Source of the DNA: CAYFUF01 sp964394795
GTDB taxonomy: Bacteria > Bacillota > Clostridia > Tissierellales > Peptoniphilaceae
NCBI GenBank assembly: GCA_964394795.1
Contig: CAYMYX010000027.1
Coordinates: 1-21,524 of the forward strand
Reading direction: 5' to 3'
DNA length: 21,524 nt
Shown here piece by piece: positions 1-7,556 of the stretch (within the stretch, counting starts at the first letter, position 1; each line of letters starts with the position of its first letter). The notes under the pieces are model-generated. The model was not told where the DNA came from and did not search any database. It was given only the letters and a program-made list of their open reading frames with translations. Both the position numbers and the translations under genes were made by a program.

Positions 1-314
1 TTATTGGCATCAATGGCCTTGCGCTCTCCTCATCCATCGGCATGATGGCAGCAGGCATCTACGCCATTATTTGTTACAAGAAGAGGTTTCCCACAGCTAG
101 TTTACGAGCACCGATTAAAGGTTTGGTAAAGATGGCTCTAGCCGCTGCTATCATGGGCCTTGCCGTAGTCATCCTCTGGTCCTTCTTCATTAATTTAAAC
201 ATCGTTCTTCGTATAGGGTTGGTCACTTTGCTGGCCATGCTACTGTACTTTGCCCTAACCTATGTATTACAAGTCCGAGAATCGAGACACTTTATAGGTC
301 GGTTTATTAAGTAA
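1..314 (+). CDS. C-terminal end of a MurJ/MviN-type lipid flippase (5' truncated)
   Basis: The open frame enters from the left edge (codons from position 3) and stops with TAA at 312-314, leaving about 103 residues. The sequence is strongly hydrophobic with at least two long membrane segments, separated by a basic stretch (YKKRF) and ending in a short basic tail. The opening IGINGLALSSSIG resembles the GLALATS-type segment near the end of MurJ/MviN and related MOP-superfamily flippases, which move lipid-linked wall precursors across the membrane. A Wzx-type polysaccharide flippase is the main alternative, because the catalytic core lies outside the window. A shared terminator separates it from the convergent gene downstream. 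Confidence 0.6.
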   Translation, partial: IGINGLALSSSIGMMAAGIYAIICYKKRFPTASLRAPIKGLVKMALAAAIMGLAVVILWSFFINLNIVLRIGLVTLLAMLLYFALTYVLQVRESRHFIGRFIK

Positions 315-340
315 TAATAGAAATTGAGTGAATACAAAAA

Positions 341-387
341 GCCCCAAAAGTTGGATTTTATATCCAGCCTTTGGGGCATTATTTTTT
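341..387. terminator. Bidirectional Rho-independent terminator
   Basis: GCCCCAAA (341-348) pairs with TTTGGGGC (370-377), with an inner TTGGAT/ATCCAG stem. The plus strand continues into a T-rich run (ATTATTTTTTCT), and the left side is preceded by AAAAA for the minus strand. It lies between the convergent flippase and 3D-domain genes and probably ends both transcripts. Confidence 0.85.
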
Positions 388-412
388 CTATTATCGTTAC
401 AGTTTTACTATC

Positions 413-1663
413 TTATCTTGTGTAGACATCGAAACGGTAAGCAGGTTGTCCTGTACCGAAGCGGTCATATACTTTACCGTCTGATCCGAATGGTGTGGAG
501 ATGATTGTTCCCTTTGCGTAATAGTCGCTTGCAAGTACGATGTAACCGTCGCCATCACGGACGAAACCATCAGAGGTGTAGCGTCCGGGGATTCGGAGTC
601 CGTAACCAGGAAGAACTCGCTCAGAGTAGTAGGAGAAGGTCTTACCTTGCCAGTTGATGATGCCCATCCACTCGAAGGTTCCGATGCTATACGAGCTAGT
701 TGAGCCGGCGCCCATTGGATAACCAGAGTAAGACTCTGCTGCCTCTTCTGCTGCAGCTTGTTCTTCTGCCTTGTAAGGATTCAGTTTTCCGCTGGATTCA
801 TAGAATTCTTCTTGACCATTAACGGTAACCCAACCGGTAACCATGTATCCTTGATCTGCATGGAGGTAGTACCAGTCGTTTTCAATGTATTGCTTACCGT
901 AAGCTAGCGTACCGGAGTGGAGGCGGAAGAAATACCATTTGCCGTTGATTCTTTGCCAATCGGTAACTCGGCTGCCTGAGGTTTCACGGAAGAAGTAGGA
1001 CATTCCGTTAGCAGGGTCTGTCCACCAACCTTTGTAGTAATCTGTATCTGGTCCACTTTGTGATAACCAAATGCTACCGTTTTCGTTCCAGAATTGATCA
1101 ATCGAGCGACCTTGCTCGTTGAAGTATTTCCAATTGCTCGTTGAACTGTTGATAGGTAGCCACGCCCAAGTTGACGTCATCATGGTACCTGTTGGTCTGA
1201 AGTAGCGCCAGTAGCCGTCCACAAACTGCCAACCGTATACTTGAGAACCGGTTCCTTCACGGAAGTAGTAGCTATAGCCATTTCTATCCATCCACCCTTG
1301 GTGGTAACCTTGTTCAGGGCCTGCATGAGAGTAATAGGTGTTGCCATTCTCATAATAGTATTGGTCTATTGCTAAACCAACATAGTTTAAACGCTCCCAG
1401 GTGTAATTTCCGTTGTTATCCGGTAACCAGTAGAAGCCGTTCTTTAACATTGCACCGTTGCTAGGGGAGAAATAGTACCATCCACCGGCTTCGGCTATGT
1501 ACTGCCAACCAGTCAATAAATCTCCGTTTGAGTAATAATACGTTTCGTTGTTTCTTTCGACAAATCCATTTTCTCCGGCTGCTTCAACATCGTTCGGGAT
1601 GAGGAAGACAAAAACTGCCACTAAACAAAATAAGGCTACTTTAGCCATCTTTCTTATATTCAC
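413..1663 (-). CDS. Secreted wall-binding repeat protein with a C-terminal 3D-like (double-psi barrel) domain
   Basis: The 416-residue product has a signal peptide (basic start, hydrophobic core at about 8-22, cleavage probably after VEAA near residue 29). Residues 50-290 hold about two and a half copies of a ~91-residue aromatic repeat; GWQ-type starts fall near 52, 144 and 235. An Ala/Glu linker (299-311) leads to a compact C-terminal domain (about 325-416) with conserved-looking LPGYGLRIPGR and three aspartates in ASD380, VYD400 and FD412. That spacing resembles the 3D domain of YocH/YuiC/MltA-type wall lytic proteins; this is inference from pattern, not a database match. The start is GTG, with AGAGGA seven bases upstream; the internal ATG at codon 6 has no such site. 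It is probably extracytoplasmic and bound to wall glycan. A candidate promoter and a tandem regulator-site array lie upstream. Confidence 0.8.
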   Translation of the reverse strand: MNIRKMAKVALFCLVAVFVFLIPNDVEAAGENGFVERNNETYYYSNGDLLTGWQYIAEAGGWYYFSPSNGAMLKNGFYWLPDNNGNYTWERLNYVGLAIDQYYYENGNTYYSHAGPEQGYHQGWMDRNGYSYYFREGTGSQVYGWQFVDGYWRYFRPTGTMMTSTWAWLPINSSTSNWKYFNEQGRSIDQFWNENGSIWLSQSGPDTDYYKGWWTDPANGMSYFFRETSGSRVTDWQRINGKWYFFRLHSGTLAYGKQYIENDWYYLHADQGYMVTGWVTVNGQEEFYESSGKLNPYKAEEQAAAEEAAESYSGYPMGAGSTSSYSIGTFEWMGIINWQGKTFSYYSERVLPGYGLRIPGRYTSDGFVRDGDGYIVLASDYYAKGTIISTPFGSDGKVYDRFGTGQPAYRFDVYTR

Positions 1664-1729
1664 GATTTAATCCTCTTTCAATTCTTTTCCATTGGTTTAC
1701 GTGTAATAGTTGGTCTTTACATGCTAGCT

Positions 1730-1758
1730 ATACTACCAATAAATGGAAAATTTGTCGA
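1730..1758 (-). promoter_or_regulatory. Promoter of the 3D-domain wall protein gene
   Basis: Read on the minus strand, TCGACA (1758-1753) and TAGTAT (1735-1730) are separated by exactly 17 bases. This predicts a transcription start near 1723 and a leader of about 60 bases. The direct-repeat array at 1765-1803 lies immediately upstream of the -35 element. Confidence 0.6.
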
Positions 1759-1764
1759 GGAAAA

Positions 1765-1803
1765 GTTACAAACCGGATACAGAAAGATAACAATAGCCTT
1801 ACA
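1765..1803 (-). promoter_or_regulatory. Tandem WalR/OmpR-family-type direct-repeat array
   Basis: On the minus strand four hexamers lie at exact 11-bp steps: TGTAAG, TGTTAT, TGTATC and TGTAAC (plus-strand starts 1798, 1787, 1776, 1765). The known WalR box is TGTWAH-N5-TGTWAH; two hexamers match fully and two miss by one base. The array ends six bases before the -35 element, a position suited to activation by a response regulator. Its identity as WalR is inferred; another OmpR-family regulator could use the same geometry. Confidence 0.55.
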
Positions 1804-1830
1804 AATGTTGAAAATTAGCCATTTTAAGTT

Positions 1831-1846
1831 GTTGCAAAGTTGTAAC
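1831..1846. repeat. Near-palindrome similar to the one at 3175-3190
   Basis: GTTGCAA-AG-TTGTAAC has arms that pair except for one position. It shares the 11-base core CAAAGTTGTAA with the palindrome at 3175-3190. It lies just past the stop of the glycosyltransferase gene and upstream of the 3D-domain gene. TGTAAC recurs at 1850-1855. A regulator site is possible but unproven. Confidence 0.35.
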
Positions 1847-1861
1847 TTCTGTAACTATTAA

Positions 1862-3109
1862 TTATTCTTTAGAATTGGAGTCTGTCGTTTTTAGCCACTG
1901 GGCGAAGTTCTCGTAGTTGGTTTTTGCATTATATTCTTGTTCCCAAAGGGCCATAGCTTCGTCAGATAAACCCGTATATTCTTCAGGATTCAAGTGATAA
2001 ATCTTCTCAATGGCATCAGCTACATCTTCACCAGTGCAGTCTTCGGGCAATAGGGTCCCGTTTTTACCGTCTACCACAATCTCTCTGGTTCCGCCAACAT
2101 CCGTAGCGACCACTGGCAAACCGATGGAGATTGCCTCCATGATGGAGACAGGAATCCCTTCAGATGCACTGACATTAACGAAGAGGGAAGCCTTGTTATC
2201 GACATAGTAGGGGAGGATTTCTTGGTTGTTGATATGGCCCGTAAAATGGAATCTATCTTTAGGTAAATTATCGCCTGCATATTTTTTTATTTCATCTTCA
2301 AGCTCACCGGCGCCAAGGTGGGTCCACTTAACATCAAGTCCTCGATCGAGGAGAATCTTCACAGCATCGATGATCAAGTTGAGTCGCTTGACTTCACGTA
2401 TCCCGGAACAACTGACGAGGTGGAAGGGTCGGGTAACCGGCTCGATGCGAAGGTCATTCGGTTGGGACCCCAATTTCTCCACGATAATCTTATCGGCATA
2501 GCTTGGGTGATGGTGGAGGATAGAATCCTTACCGGACTGGGAAACCGGAAAAACGTAATCTAAGTTGTCGAAGATAAACTCACGGGAGGGAAGAAAGCCA
2601 AGCTTGTTTTCTTCCTCGTAAAGATCGTAACGGTGAGCCCTCGAAATGATGAGAGGGTTTCTATCCGCAAAAAGTTCTTCTTTGATATCAATAGCTGCAC
2701 GAGCGGTGACATATATCCAGTAGGAGTAAATTGTTACGCGGTCGAAATCTTTCAAATCTTCCATTTTGATTCTTTCGATTAGTGCCTCACTAATCATTTT
2801 CGAACGAGCTTCAAAATACTTGGCAAACATCTTCTGGGAGGAGGTGAGCTCTCTCTTTTCTTGCTCTTTCGTTTTCAAGCCCTTGGCAATCATATGTAGG
2901 CGATTTCTTTTTCCGTGGTCAACCCCTGATGGAATCACGATTACGTTGTCGGGAACGGTCCTTGTCATCTCCTGCTTATCGTCAATCATACAGGAACAAA
3001 TGATGATGGTGTCAAACTCCTTCGCTAAGATGGGGAGTTCACTTTCCAGATATTCTTCCCCCTTGTAGTAGGGGAAATAATTGGTTAGTAGGATTAGTAA
3101 ATTCTTCAT
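1862..3109 (-). CDS. GT4-family (GT-B fold) glycosyltransferase
   Basis: The 415-residue product has no signal peptide and is probably a cytoplasmic or membrane-associated enzyme. The C-terminal half carries the hallmarks of GT4 retaining transferases: SGIREVKRL (235-243), LGAGEL at about 265-270, a GHINNQE-type loop near 291, and the E-x7-E nucleotide-sugar motif from E317 to E325 (EGIPVSIME), followed by GLPVVATDVGGTREIV. The N-terminal acceptor domain is less conserved, so donor and acceptor cannot be read from sequence. It starts at ATG with AAAAGGAG about ten bases upstream. It lies alone between two secreted wall-binding proteins and transcribes toward the 3D-domain gene with a 198-bp gap. 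A role in wall teichoic acid, capsule or protein glycan synthesis is inferred from context only. Confidence 0.85.
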   Translation of the reverse strand: MKNLLILLTNYFPYYKGEEYLESELPILAKEFDTIIICSCMIDDKQEMTRTVPDNVIVIPSGVDHGKRNRLHMIAKGLKTKEQEKRELTSSQKMFAKYFEARSKMISEALIERIKMEDLKDFDRVTIYSYWIYVTARAAIDIKEELFADRNPLIISRAHRYDLYEEENKLGFLPSREFIFDNLDYVFPVSQSGKDSILHHHPSYADKIIVEKLGSQPNDLRIEPVTRPFHLVSCSGIREVKRLNLIIDAVKILLDRGLDVKWTHLGAGELEDEIKKYAGDNLPKDRFHFTGHINNQEILPYYVDNKASLFVNVSASEGIPVSIMEAISIGLPVVATDVGGTREIVVDGKNGTLLPEDCTGEDVADAIEKIYHLNPEEYTGLSDEAMALWEQEYNAKTNYENFAQWLKTTDSNSKE

Positions 3110-3174
3110 CGAATAAGGTCTCCTTTTAGACTATTGTTAGTTCATCCTATCACAGAAATACCGACATTGAAAAA

Positions 3175-3190
3175 TTTACAAAGTTGTAAA
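3175..3190. promoter_or_regulatory. Operator-like 16-bp palindrome in a divergent promoter region
   Basis: TTTACAA (3175-3181) and TTGTAAA (3184-3190) are perfect inverted arms around AG. The site lies between the divergent glycosyltransferase and GH25 genes, about 66 bases from the former start and 164 from the latter. A close relative occurs at 1831-1846. No clear consensus promoter for either gene was found in the 244-bp gap, which also holds a small GGCTA-ATGG-TAGCC hairpin at 3223-3236. Confidence 0.4.
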
Positions 3191-3353
3191 CTTTGAGTAC
3201 AATAAACATGTTATGAATGACCGGCTAATGGTAGCCTGATCGTTTCGGTTAAGGATAATAACTGTCAAGCAGTTTGAATCACGGCAGTAACAGAACGATA
3301 CAGTCATATTTATTTGGAATGAAGTAGCTTTATGTTGATGAAAGGTTAATTGA

Positions 3354-5447
3354 ATGTTACAAAAGAGATTAAAAGTTGGAACAGGCCTTATCTTTACGCT
3401 TGTATGCTTAACCCTCTTCGCCCTTAGCAATGTTGTTTATGCCGATTCCGTTGACGGTGTCGACGCGGTTAGCAGTGAAGAAGGCAGCGTAATGGAAAGT
3501 ACTACGGCCAGTGAGGTCAGCTTGCCCGTTCAAGAGGACTTATCCGAAGAAGTGCTACCGGAAGAGAGCGTGGAAGAAACCACTGAGCGGGAGACAGAAA
3601 TCATTGAACAAGAAATCAATGATCAAGTAGATGAACCCGTATCTGCAGAGGAAGGTAACAATCCGGATGGCGAACTGCTAGAAACGGATAGCCACAATGA
3701 AGGTTGGAAGAGCGAAAATGGCTCATGGTACTACTACCGCAACGGAAAGAAGCTCGTTAATGGATGGTATGTACTTAAAGATTTTAATGGTAAGGAATTT
3801 AAGGAAAGACTAAACATCCATGGCCAAGCGATCGATCAGATTTTTGAGGAAAACGGTGAATTCTATTATTCACAAGCGGGTCCTCTCAAGGGCTATTATA
3901 CCGGTTGGTTAAAAGCGAACGGCTTCTGGTACTACTATCAACCGACAGGAGCAAGAGCAACAGGTTGGCAGTTAATCAAAGGTGAATGGTATTATTTCCG
4001 AGATACAGGAACGATGTTGGAAGATACTTGGGCGTGGGTTCCCATAAAGGACGGCAAGAAGTATGTATGGAAATACTTCAATGCCAACGGGGAGAATGTC
4101 CTACAATACTTCCACTCTGGCGGCTACCGCTGGTTGAGTCAACCTGGTTCCCAGGACGGCTATGTTGAGGGTTGGTATGAAATGAACGATTATACCTACT
4201 ACTTCCGCGAAGGCTCTGGAACAGCAGCATACGGTTGGCAGTTCATTGATGACAGCTGGTACTACATCAGACAATCAGGTACTCGCATCGATGGTGGATG
4301 GGGTTTTGTACCTCTCATCAACAATAAAGGAGCTGCGTGGAAATACTTTGAAGACAACGGCAGCAATTTGGAAATGCACTACCATGAGAATGGTTACAGC
4401 TACCTCTCGACGGCAGGTCCTTATGAAGGATACGTCCGTGGATGGAATACCGATGAATTTGGCATAACCAGCTTCTACCGTATGGGTTCTGGTTCAAGAA
4501 CGTACGGTTGGCAGTTTATCGACGGTTACTGGCGCTATTTTAAAGATAGCGGTGCTTTAATGAAGAATGCCGAATTCTATATCGGCGATGTGAAGTACTA
4601 CGGAGATCAAGACGGCGTGGTTTGGCAAAACGACAAAATCATTACATCCAAAGATCTTCACTATAGCAGTGATGAGGCGGTTTCCTATGACCGAGTTTCC
4701 ATCACGATGCTTGACGATGGCAGCTATCGCTACGAATATGTGAATCCAATCACTGGCCTCACAACCGAGTTTGATCCGGATAGCAACACCTTCTTAAATG
4801 GAGAACTCTTGATTTTGGACATCTCTTCCTATCAAAAGCCATTACAAATGGACCTGGATGAGATTTCCAAGCAAATCGACGGCGTTATCCTCCGTGTTGG
4901 TTTCACCGGGTACGGAACGGGCTCTAGCCTTTACTACGATGACCACTTCGAGTACTACTACGAAGAGTTCACTAAACGAGGCGTGCCCATTGGTGGCTAC
5001 TGGTACTCCTGTGCCGACACGCAAGCAGAAGCTGTCCGCGAAGCCAATTTCATGATTAACAAACTAAACGGTAAGAAGTTTGCTCTCCCAATCTATTGGG
5101 ATACGGAAGACGCGTACCACCAACAGCCGTTGAATGCAACTGAGCTCACTAAAGTTGGTCAAGCATTCCTAGATACACTGGAACAAGCGGGTTACTACGG
5201 TGGTTTATATGCCTCTTCTTCTTGGTTAAGAAATGAGCTGAGAATGGATGAAATGGATACTGAAGTTTGGGTAGCTCACTATGGCGTTAGCAAGCCGAGC
5301 TACACCGGCGACTATGGTATGTGGCAATACACCAGCCGCGGTAAATTAGCGGGCCATGACGGTGAATTAGACCTTAACCTCATGTACAAAAACTATATGC
5401 GTATCATTCAACTCCTTGGTTTGAATGGTTTCCATTTACCACTGTAA
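3354..5447 (+). CDS. Secreted GH25 muramidase (lysozyme-type) with wall-binding repeats
   Basis: The 697-residue product begins with a signal peptide (hydrophobic core about 10-27, cleavage near VYADS). A long Glu-rich linker runs to about residue 110. About three copies of the ~90-residue aromatic module follow (about 118-430), then an unassigned spacer. The last ~210 residues are a glycoside hydrolase family 25 domain: LILDISSYQ with D489 on the first strand, the catalytic-type acidic pair in WDTED (D583, E585), and a late MWQYTSRGKL...DLN segment typical of the family. GH25 enzymes cut the MurNAc-GlcNAc bond of peptidoglycan. The start ATG has AAAGG eight bases upstream. The gene ends in its own terminator, so it is probably monocistronic. 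It is probably an autolysin; phage lysins share the domain, but no phage genes are nearby. Confidence 0.92.
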   Translation: MLQKRLKVGTGLIFTLVCLTLFALSNVVYADSVDGVDAVSSEEGSVMESTTASEVSLPVQEDLSEEVLPEESVEETTERETEIIEQEINDQVDEPVSAEEGNNPDGELLETDSHNEGWKSENGSWYYYRNGKKLVNGWYVLKDFNGKEFKERLNIHGQAIDQIFEENGEFYYSQAGPLKGYYTGWLKANGFWYYYQPTGARATGWQLIKGEWYYFRDTGTMLEDTWAWVPIKDGKKYVWKYFNANGENVLQYFHSGGYRWLSQPGSQDGYVEGWYEMNDYTYYFREGSGTAAYGWQFIDDSWYYIRQSGTRIDGGWGFVPLINNKGAAWKYFEDNGSNLEMHYHENGYSYLSTAGPYEGYVRGWNTDEFGITSFYRMGSGSRTYGWQFIDGYWRYFKDSGALMKNAEFYIGDVKYYGDQDGVVWQNDKIITSKDLHYSSDEAVSYDRVSITMLDDGSYRYEYVNPITGLTTEFDPDSNTFLNGELLILDISSYQKPLQMDLDEISKQIDGVILRVGFTGYGTGSSLYYDDHFEYYYEEFTKRGVPIGGYWYSCADTQAEAVREANFMINKLNGKKFALPIYWDTEDAYHQQPLNATELTKVGQAFLDTLEQAGYYGGLYASSSWLRNELRMDEMDTEVWVAHYGVSKPSYTGDYGMWQYTSRGKLAGHDGELDLNLMYKNYMRIIQLLGLNGFHLPL

Positions 5448-5460
5448 GAAATAAATAAGC

Positions 5461-5540
5461 GACCTTCTGGATCTTCTTTCGAAGCCACAGCATTTTTGCT
5501 GGCTTCTGCATGAGGATTTCAGAAGGTCTTCTTTTTGTCT
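5461..5540 (+). terminator. Long-stem Rho-independent terminator after the GH25 gene
   Basis: GACCTTCTG (5461-5469) pairs with CAGAAGGTC (5520-5528). An inner hairpin forms from GAAGCC/GGCTTC and AGCA/TGCT around 5481-5506. The outer stem is followed by TTCTTTTTGTCTT. The loop is unusually long (about 50 bases) but is itself structured. Confidence 0.75.
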
Positions 5541-5610
5541 TAAAAGAAAAAGTTAATATAATCGCAAGATTGATGATTTAACAGTGGTTACAAATGATAT
5601 AGGTTATAAT
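5535..5610 (+). promoter_or_regulatory. Candidate promoters of the L,D-transpeptidase gene
   Basis: Two perfect TATAAT hexamers are present. The first (5557-5562) has TTGTCT (5535-5540) 16 bases upstream, overlapping the terminator T-run. The second (5605-5610) lacks a recognisable -35. Either would give a leader of about 45-95 bases before ATG 5662. No full two-hexamer WalR-type box was seen here. Confidence 0.45.
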
Positions 5611-5661
5611 GAAATTAGCAGAAAAACTTTTGTAAAAATGAAGCAAGGAGTAGATAGATTT

Positions 5662-7485
5662 ATGAGTAGATTTGTTATGCGCCGACGTTTTTTAACTATT
5701 GTATTCGCTTTTATTATGGTTATTGGTTTAAGCAGTCAGGTAAGAGCGGAAACAGCAGAGAATAGTGAAAGTGTGGAGCTGGAAAGTTTCGTCATTGAAG
5801 AAAGTTTTGATGAAATTCCAACCGAACGCAGTGAAGATGCAGTCGTTGAATCAGTTGAACCTGTTGAAGGCGAAAGCGTAGACCGCACTAGTGAAGAACA
5901 ACCTGCCACGCTTGAGGAACCCACACTCCCTCAAGAGGAAGTTCCTGTAACCGAAACAGAGATTGAGTCGGCTGTACCTGAGGCAGAGGCAGAAGTACCA
6001 ACCGAGGATTCAGTTGAAGATCCTATTGTTGATCCTCCAAACGAAGAGAATCCTATCGAAGTAATCACCGATGGATGGCAGTTTGATGGAACGTCTTGGT
6101 CCTATATTAAAGACTTCGTGCTACTGAAAGACGGCTGGTACTGGTTATCCGACATGGAAGGTAATTATACTTGGGAGTACTTCGATGAAAATGGTATCGC
6201 CCAAAGTAAAGATTATACCGAAAATGGCAACGTCTTCTATTCTCAAGCCGGTCCTAATGAAGGATACCTGAAGGGTTGGGCTGAGCTGGATGGCCAATGG
6301 CATTATTACCGTTTGACCACCGGAAGTCGAGTTAGCGGTTGGCAATGGATCGATGACGCTTGGTACTACTTTAGAGCAAACGGCAACCTTGTTCGATCTG
6401 AATGGGTATGGTTGCCCCTTCAAGACGGCAGCAAGAGTGTATGGAAGTACTTTAACGGCCAAGGTCAGAGTATCGACCAGTACTTCAGACAAAACGGTAA
6501 CACTTGGCTAGCCCAAGCCGGTCCAAGAGCGGACTACTTTAAAGGCTGGTCATACCGCAATGGATACACCTACTACTTCCGTGAAACCAGCGGATCTCAA
6601 GTATTCGGCTGGCAGTTCATCGATGGTAGTTGGAGATATTTCCGCAACACGGGTACCATGGTGGATTCAACTTGGGCATGGTTGCCTTTATCTGATGGCA
6701 CCTCCAATTGGAAGTACTTCAATGCTAAAGGTGAGAATCTCGTTGAGTACTATCGCAGTGGCGGAAACGCTTGGTTATCTATGGAAGGTCCATCCAAGGG
6801 CTACGCTAAGGGATGGCAACTACTGAACGGTAAATACTACTACTTCCGTCCGACAACAGGTTCTCAAGTTACAGGCCGCCAATTTATTGACAACCATTGG
6901 TACTACTTCCAAGAAGCACCGACGGGTAATCCTTATATGGTGACTAGCACCACCCTTTACTTCAATGGGGTTGAGCACTACGCTGACAGCACAGGTATTG
7001 TTCGTAGAGTGGATGCATGTTGGTCATATGACGGTAAGTATTACAGAGGTGGTTATCTGACGGTCTATAACAGTAATGGTGCCTTAACAAAGACTCGTTA
7101 TGTCGGCAACGACCACGTTCTCGTAAGCCTGAAAAACCAATATATGTGGATCTTTAAGGGTGGAAAGCTGGCTCTCGCCACACCGATTATCGGTGGGAAA
7201 CCATCGACCCCTACGATTACAGGTAATTTCTATGTGGAATACACCTATGCAGGTGGAACCTATCTAACCGGAGCTGACTACAGGTCGTGGGTAGAATATT
7301 GGATTCCATTTTCTGGGGCCTATGGTATCCACGATGCAAATTGGCAGGCTGCTAGCAGCTTCGGTAATCCGCAAGCTTATCTCTTTGCAGGAAGCCACGG
7401 TTGTGTGAATGTCCAACCAAGCGTTATGCCTTCCGTATATCGATTACTGTATGGCGGAATGCCCGTTACCGTAATTAAAGAATAG
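5662..7485 (+). CDS. Secreted L,D-transpeptidase (YkuD family) with wall-binding repeats
   Basis: The 607-residue product starts MSRFVMRRRF with a hydrophobic core ending in VRAE, a signal peptide. A Glu/Pro/Val-rich linker runs to about residue 130. Three ~90-residue aromatic modules follow, then a C-terminal YkuD domain: an LKNQYMWIFKGGK strand, H557 in IHDANW, and the catalytic SHGCVN motif (S578 to N583, nucleophile C581). These enzymes form 3-3 peptidoglycan cross-links or attach molecules to the stem peptide, and act outside the membrane. The frame is open to GTG 5584, but that start has no ribosome site. AAGGAG (5645-5650) precedes ATG 5662 by 11 bases, a longish spacing, so ATG 5677 is the alternative. 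The gene is convergent with the M23 gene and shares a terminator with it. Confidence 0.92.
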   Translation: MSRFVMRRRFLTIVFAFIMVIGLSSQVRAETAENSESVELESFVIEESFDEIPTERSEDAVVESVEPVEGESVDRTSEEQPATLEEPTLPQEEVPVTETEIESAVPEAEAEVPTEDSVEDPIVDPPNEENPIEVITDGWQFDGTSWSYIKDFVLLKDGWYWLSDMEGNYTWEYFDENGIAQSKDYTENGNVFYSQAGPNEGYLKGWAELDGQWHYYRLTTGSRVSGWQWIDDAWYYFRANGNLVRSEWVWLPLQDGSKSVWKYFNGQGQSIDQYFRQNGNTWLAQAGPRADYFKGWSYRNGYTYYFRETSGSQVFGWQFIDGSWRYFRNTGTMVDSTWAWLPLSDGTSNWKYFNAKGENLVEYYRSGGNAWLSMEGPSKGYAKGWQLLNGKYYYFRPTTGSQVTGRQFIDNHWYYFQEAPTGNPYMVTSTTLYFNGVEHYADSTGIVRRVDACWSYDGKYYRGGYLTVYNSNGALTKTRYVGNDHVLVSLKNQYMWIFKGGKLALATPIIGGKPSTPTITGNFYVEYTYAGGTYLTGADYRSWVEYWIPFSGAYGIHDANWQAASSFGNPQAYLFAGSHGCVNVQPSVMPSVYRLLYGGMPVTVIKE

Positions 7486-7505
7486 GTTTTGAACAATTGA
7501 TAGAA

Positions 7506-7556
7506 ATAAAAAAGCCAGTTCCTTGCTGCTTGCAGCGGGAACTGGCTTTCTTATTT
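7506..7556. terminator. Bidirectional terminator between convergent wall-enzyme genes
   Basis: AAAGCCAGTTCC (7511-7522) and GGAACTGGCTTT (7538-7549) are perfect 12-bp arms. The loop contains a second perfect stem, GCTGC-TT-GCAGC. A-rich sequence lies on the left and T-rich sequence on the right, so it works in both directions for the transpeptidase and M23 genes. Confidence 0.9.

Noticed and set aside
3191..3353. Riboswitch in the GH25 leader (for example the ydaO c-di-AMP type that controls wall hydrolases)
   Set aside because: Only a small GGCTA/TAGCC hairpin is visible; I found no match to conserved riboswitch core sequences that I can recall.
6145..6492. 115-codon open frame on the minus strand inside the transpeptidase gene
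   Set aside because: It is antisense to the conserved repeat modules, has no ribosome site or family features, and is explained by the composition of the repeats. Other antisense frames were dropped for the same reason.
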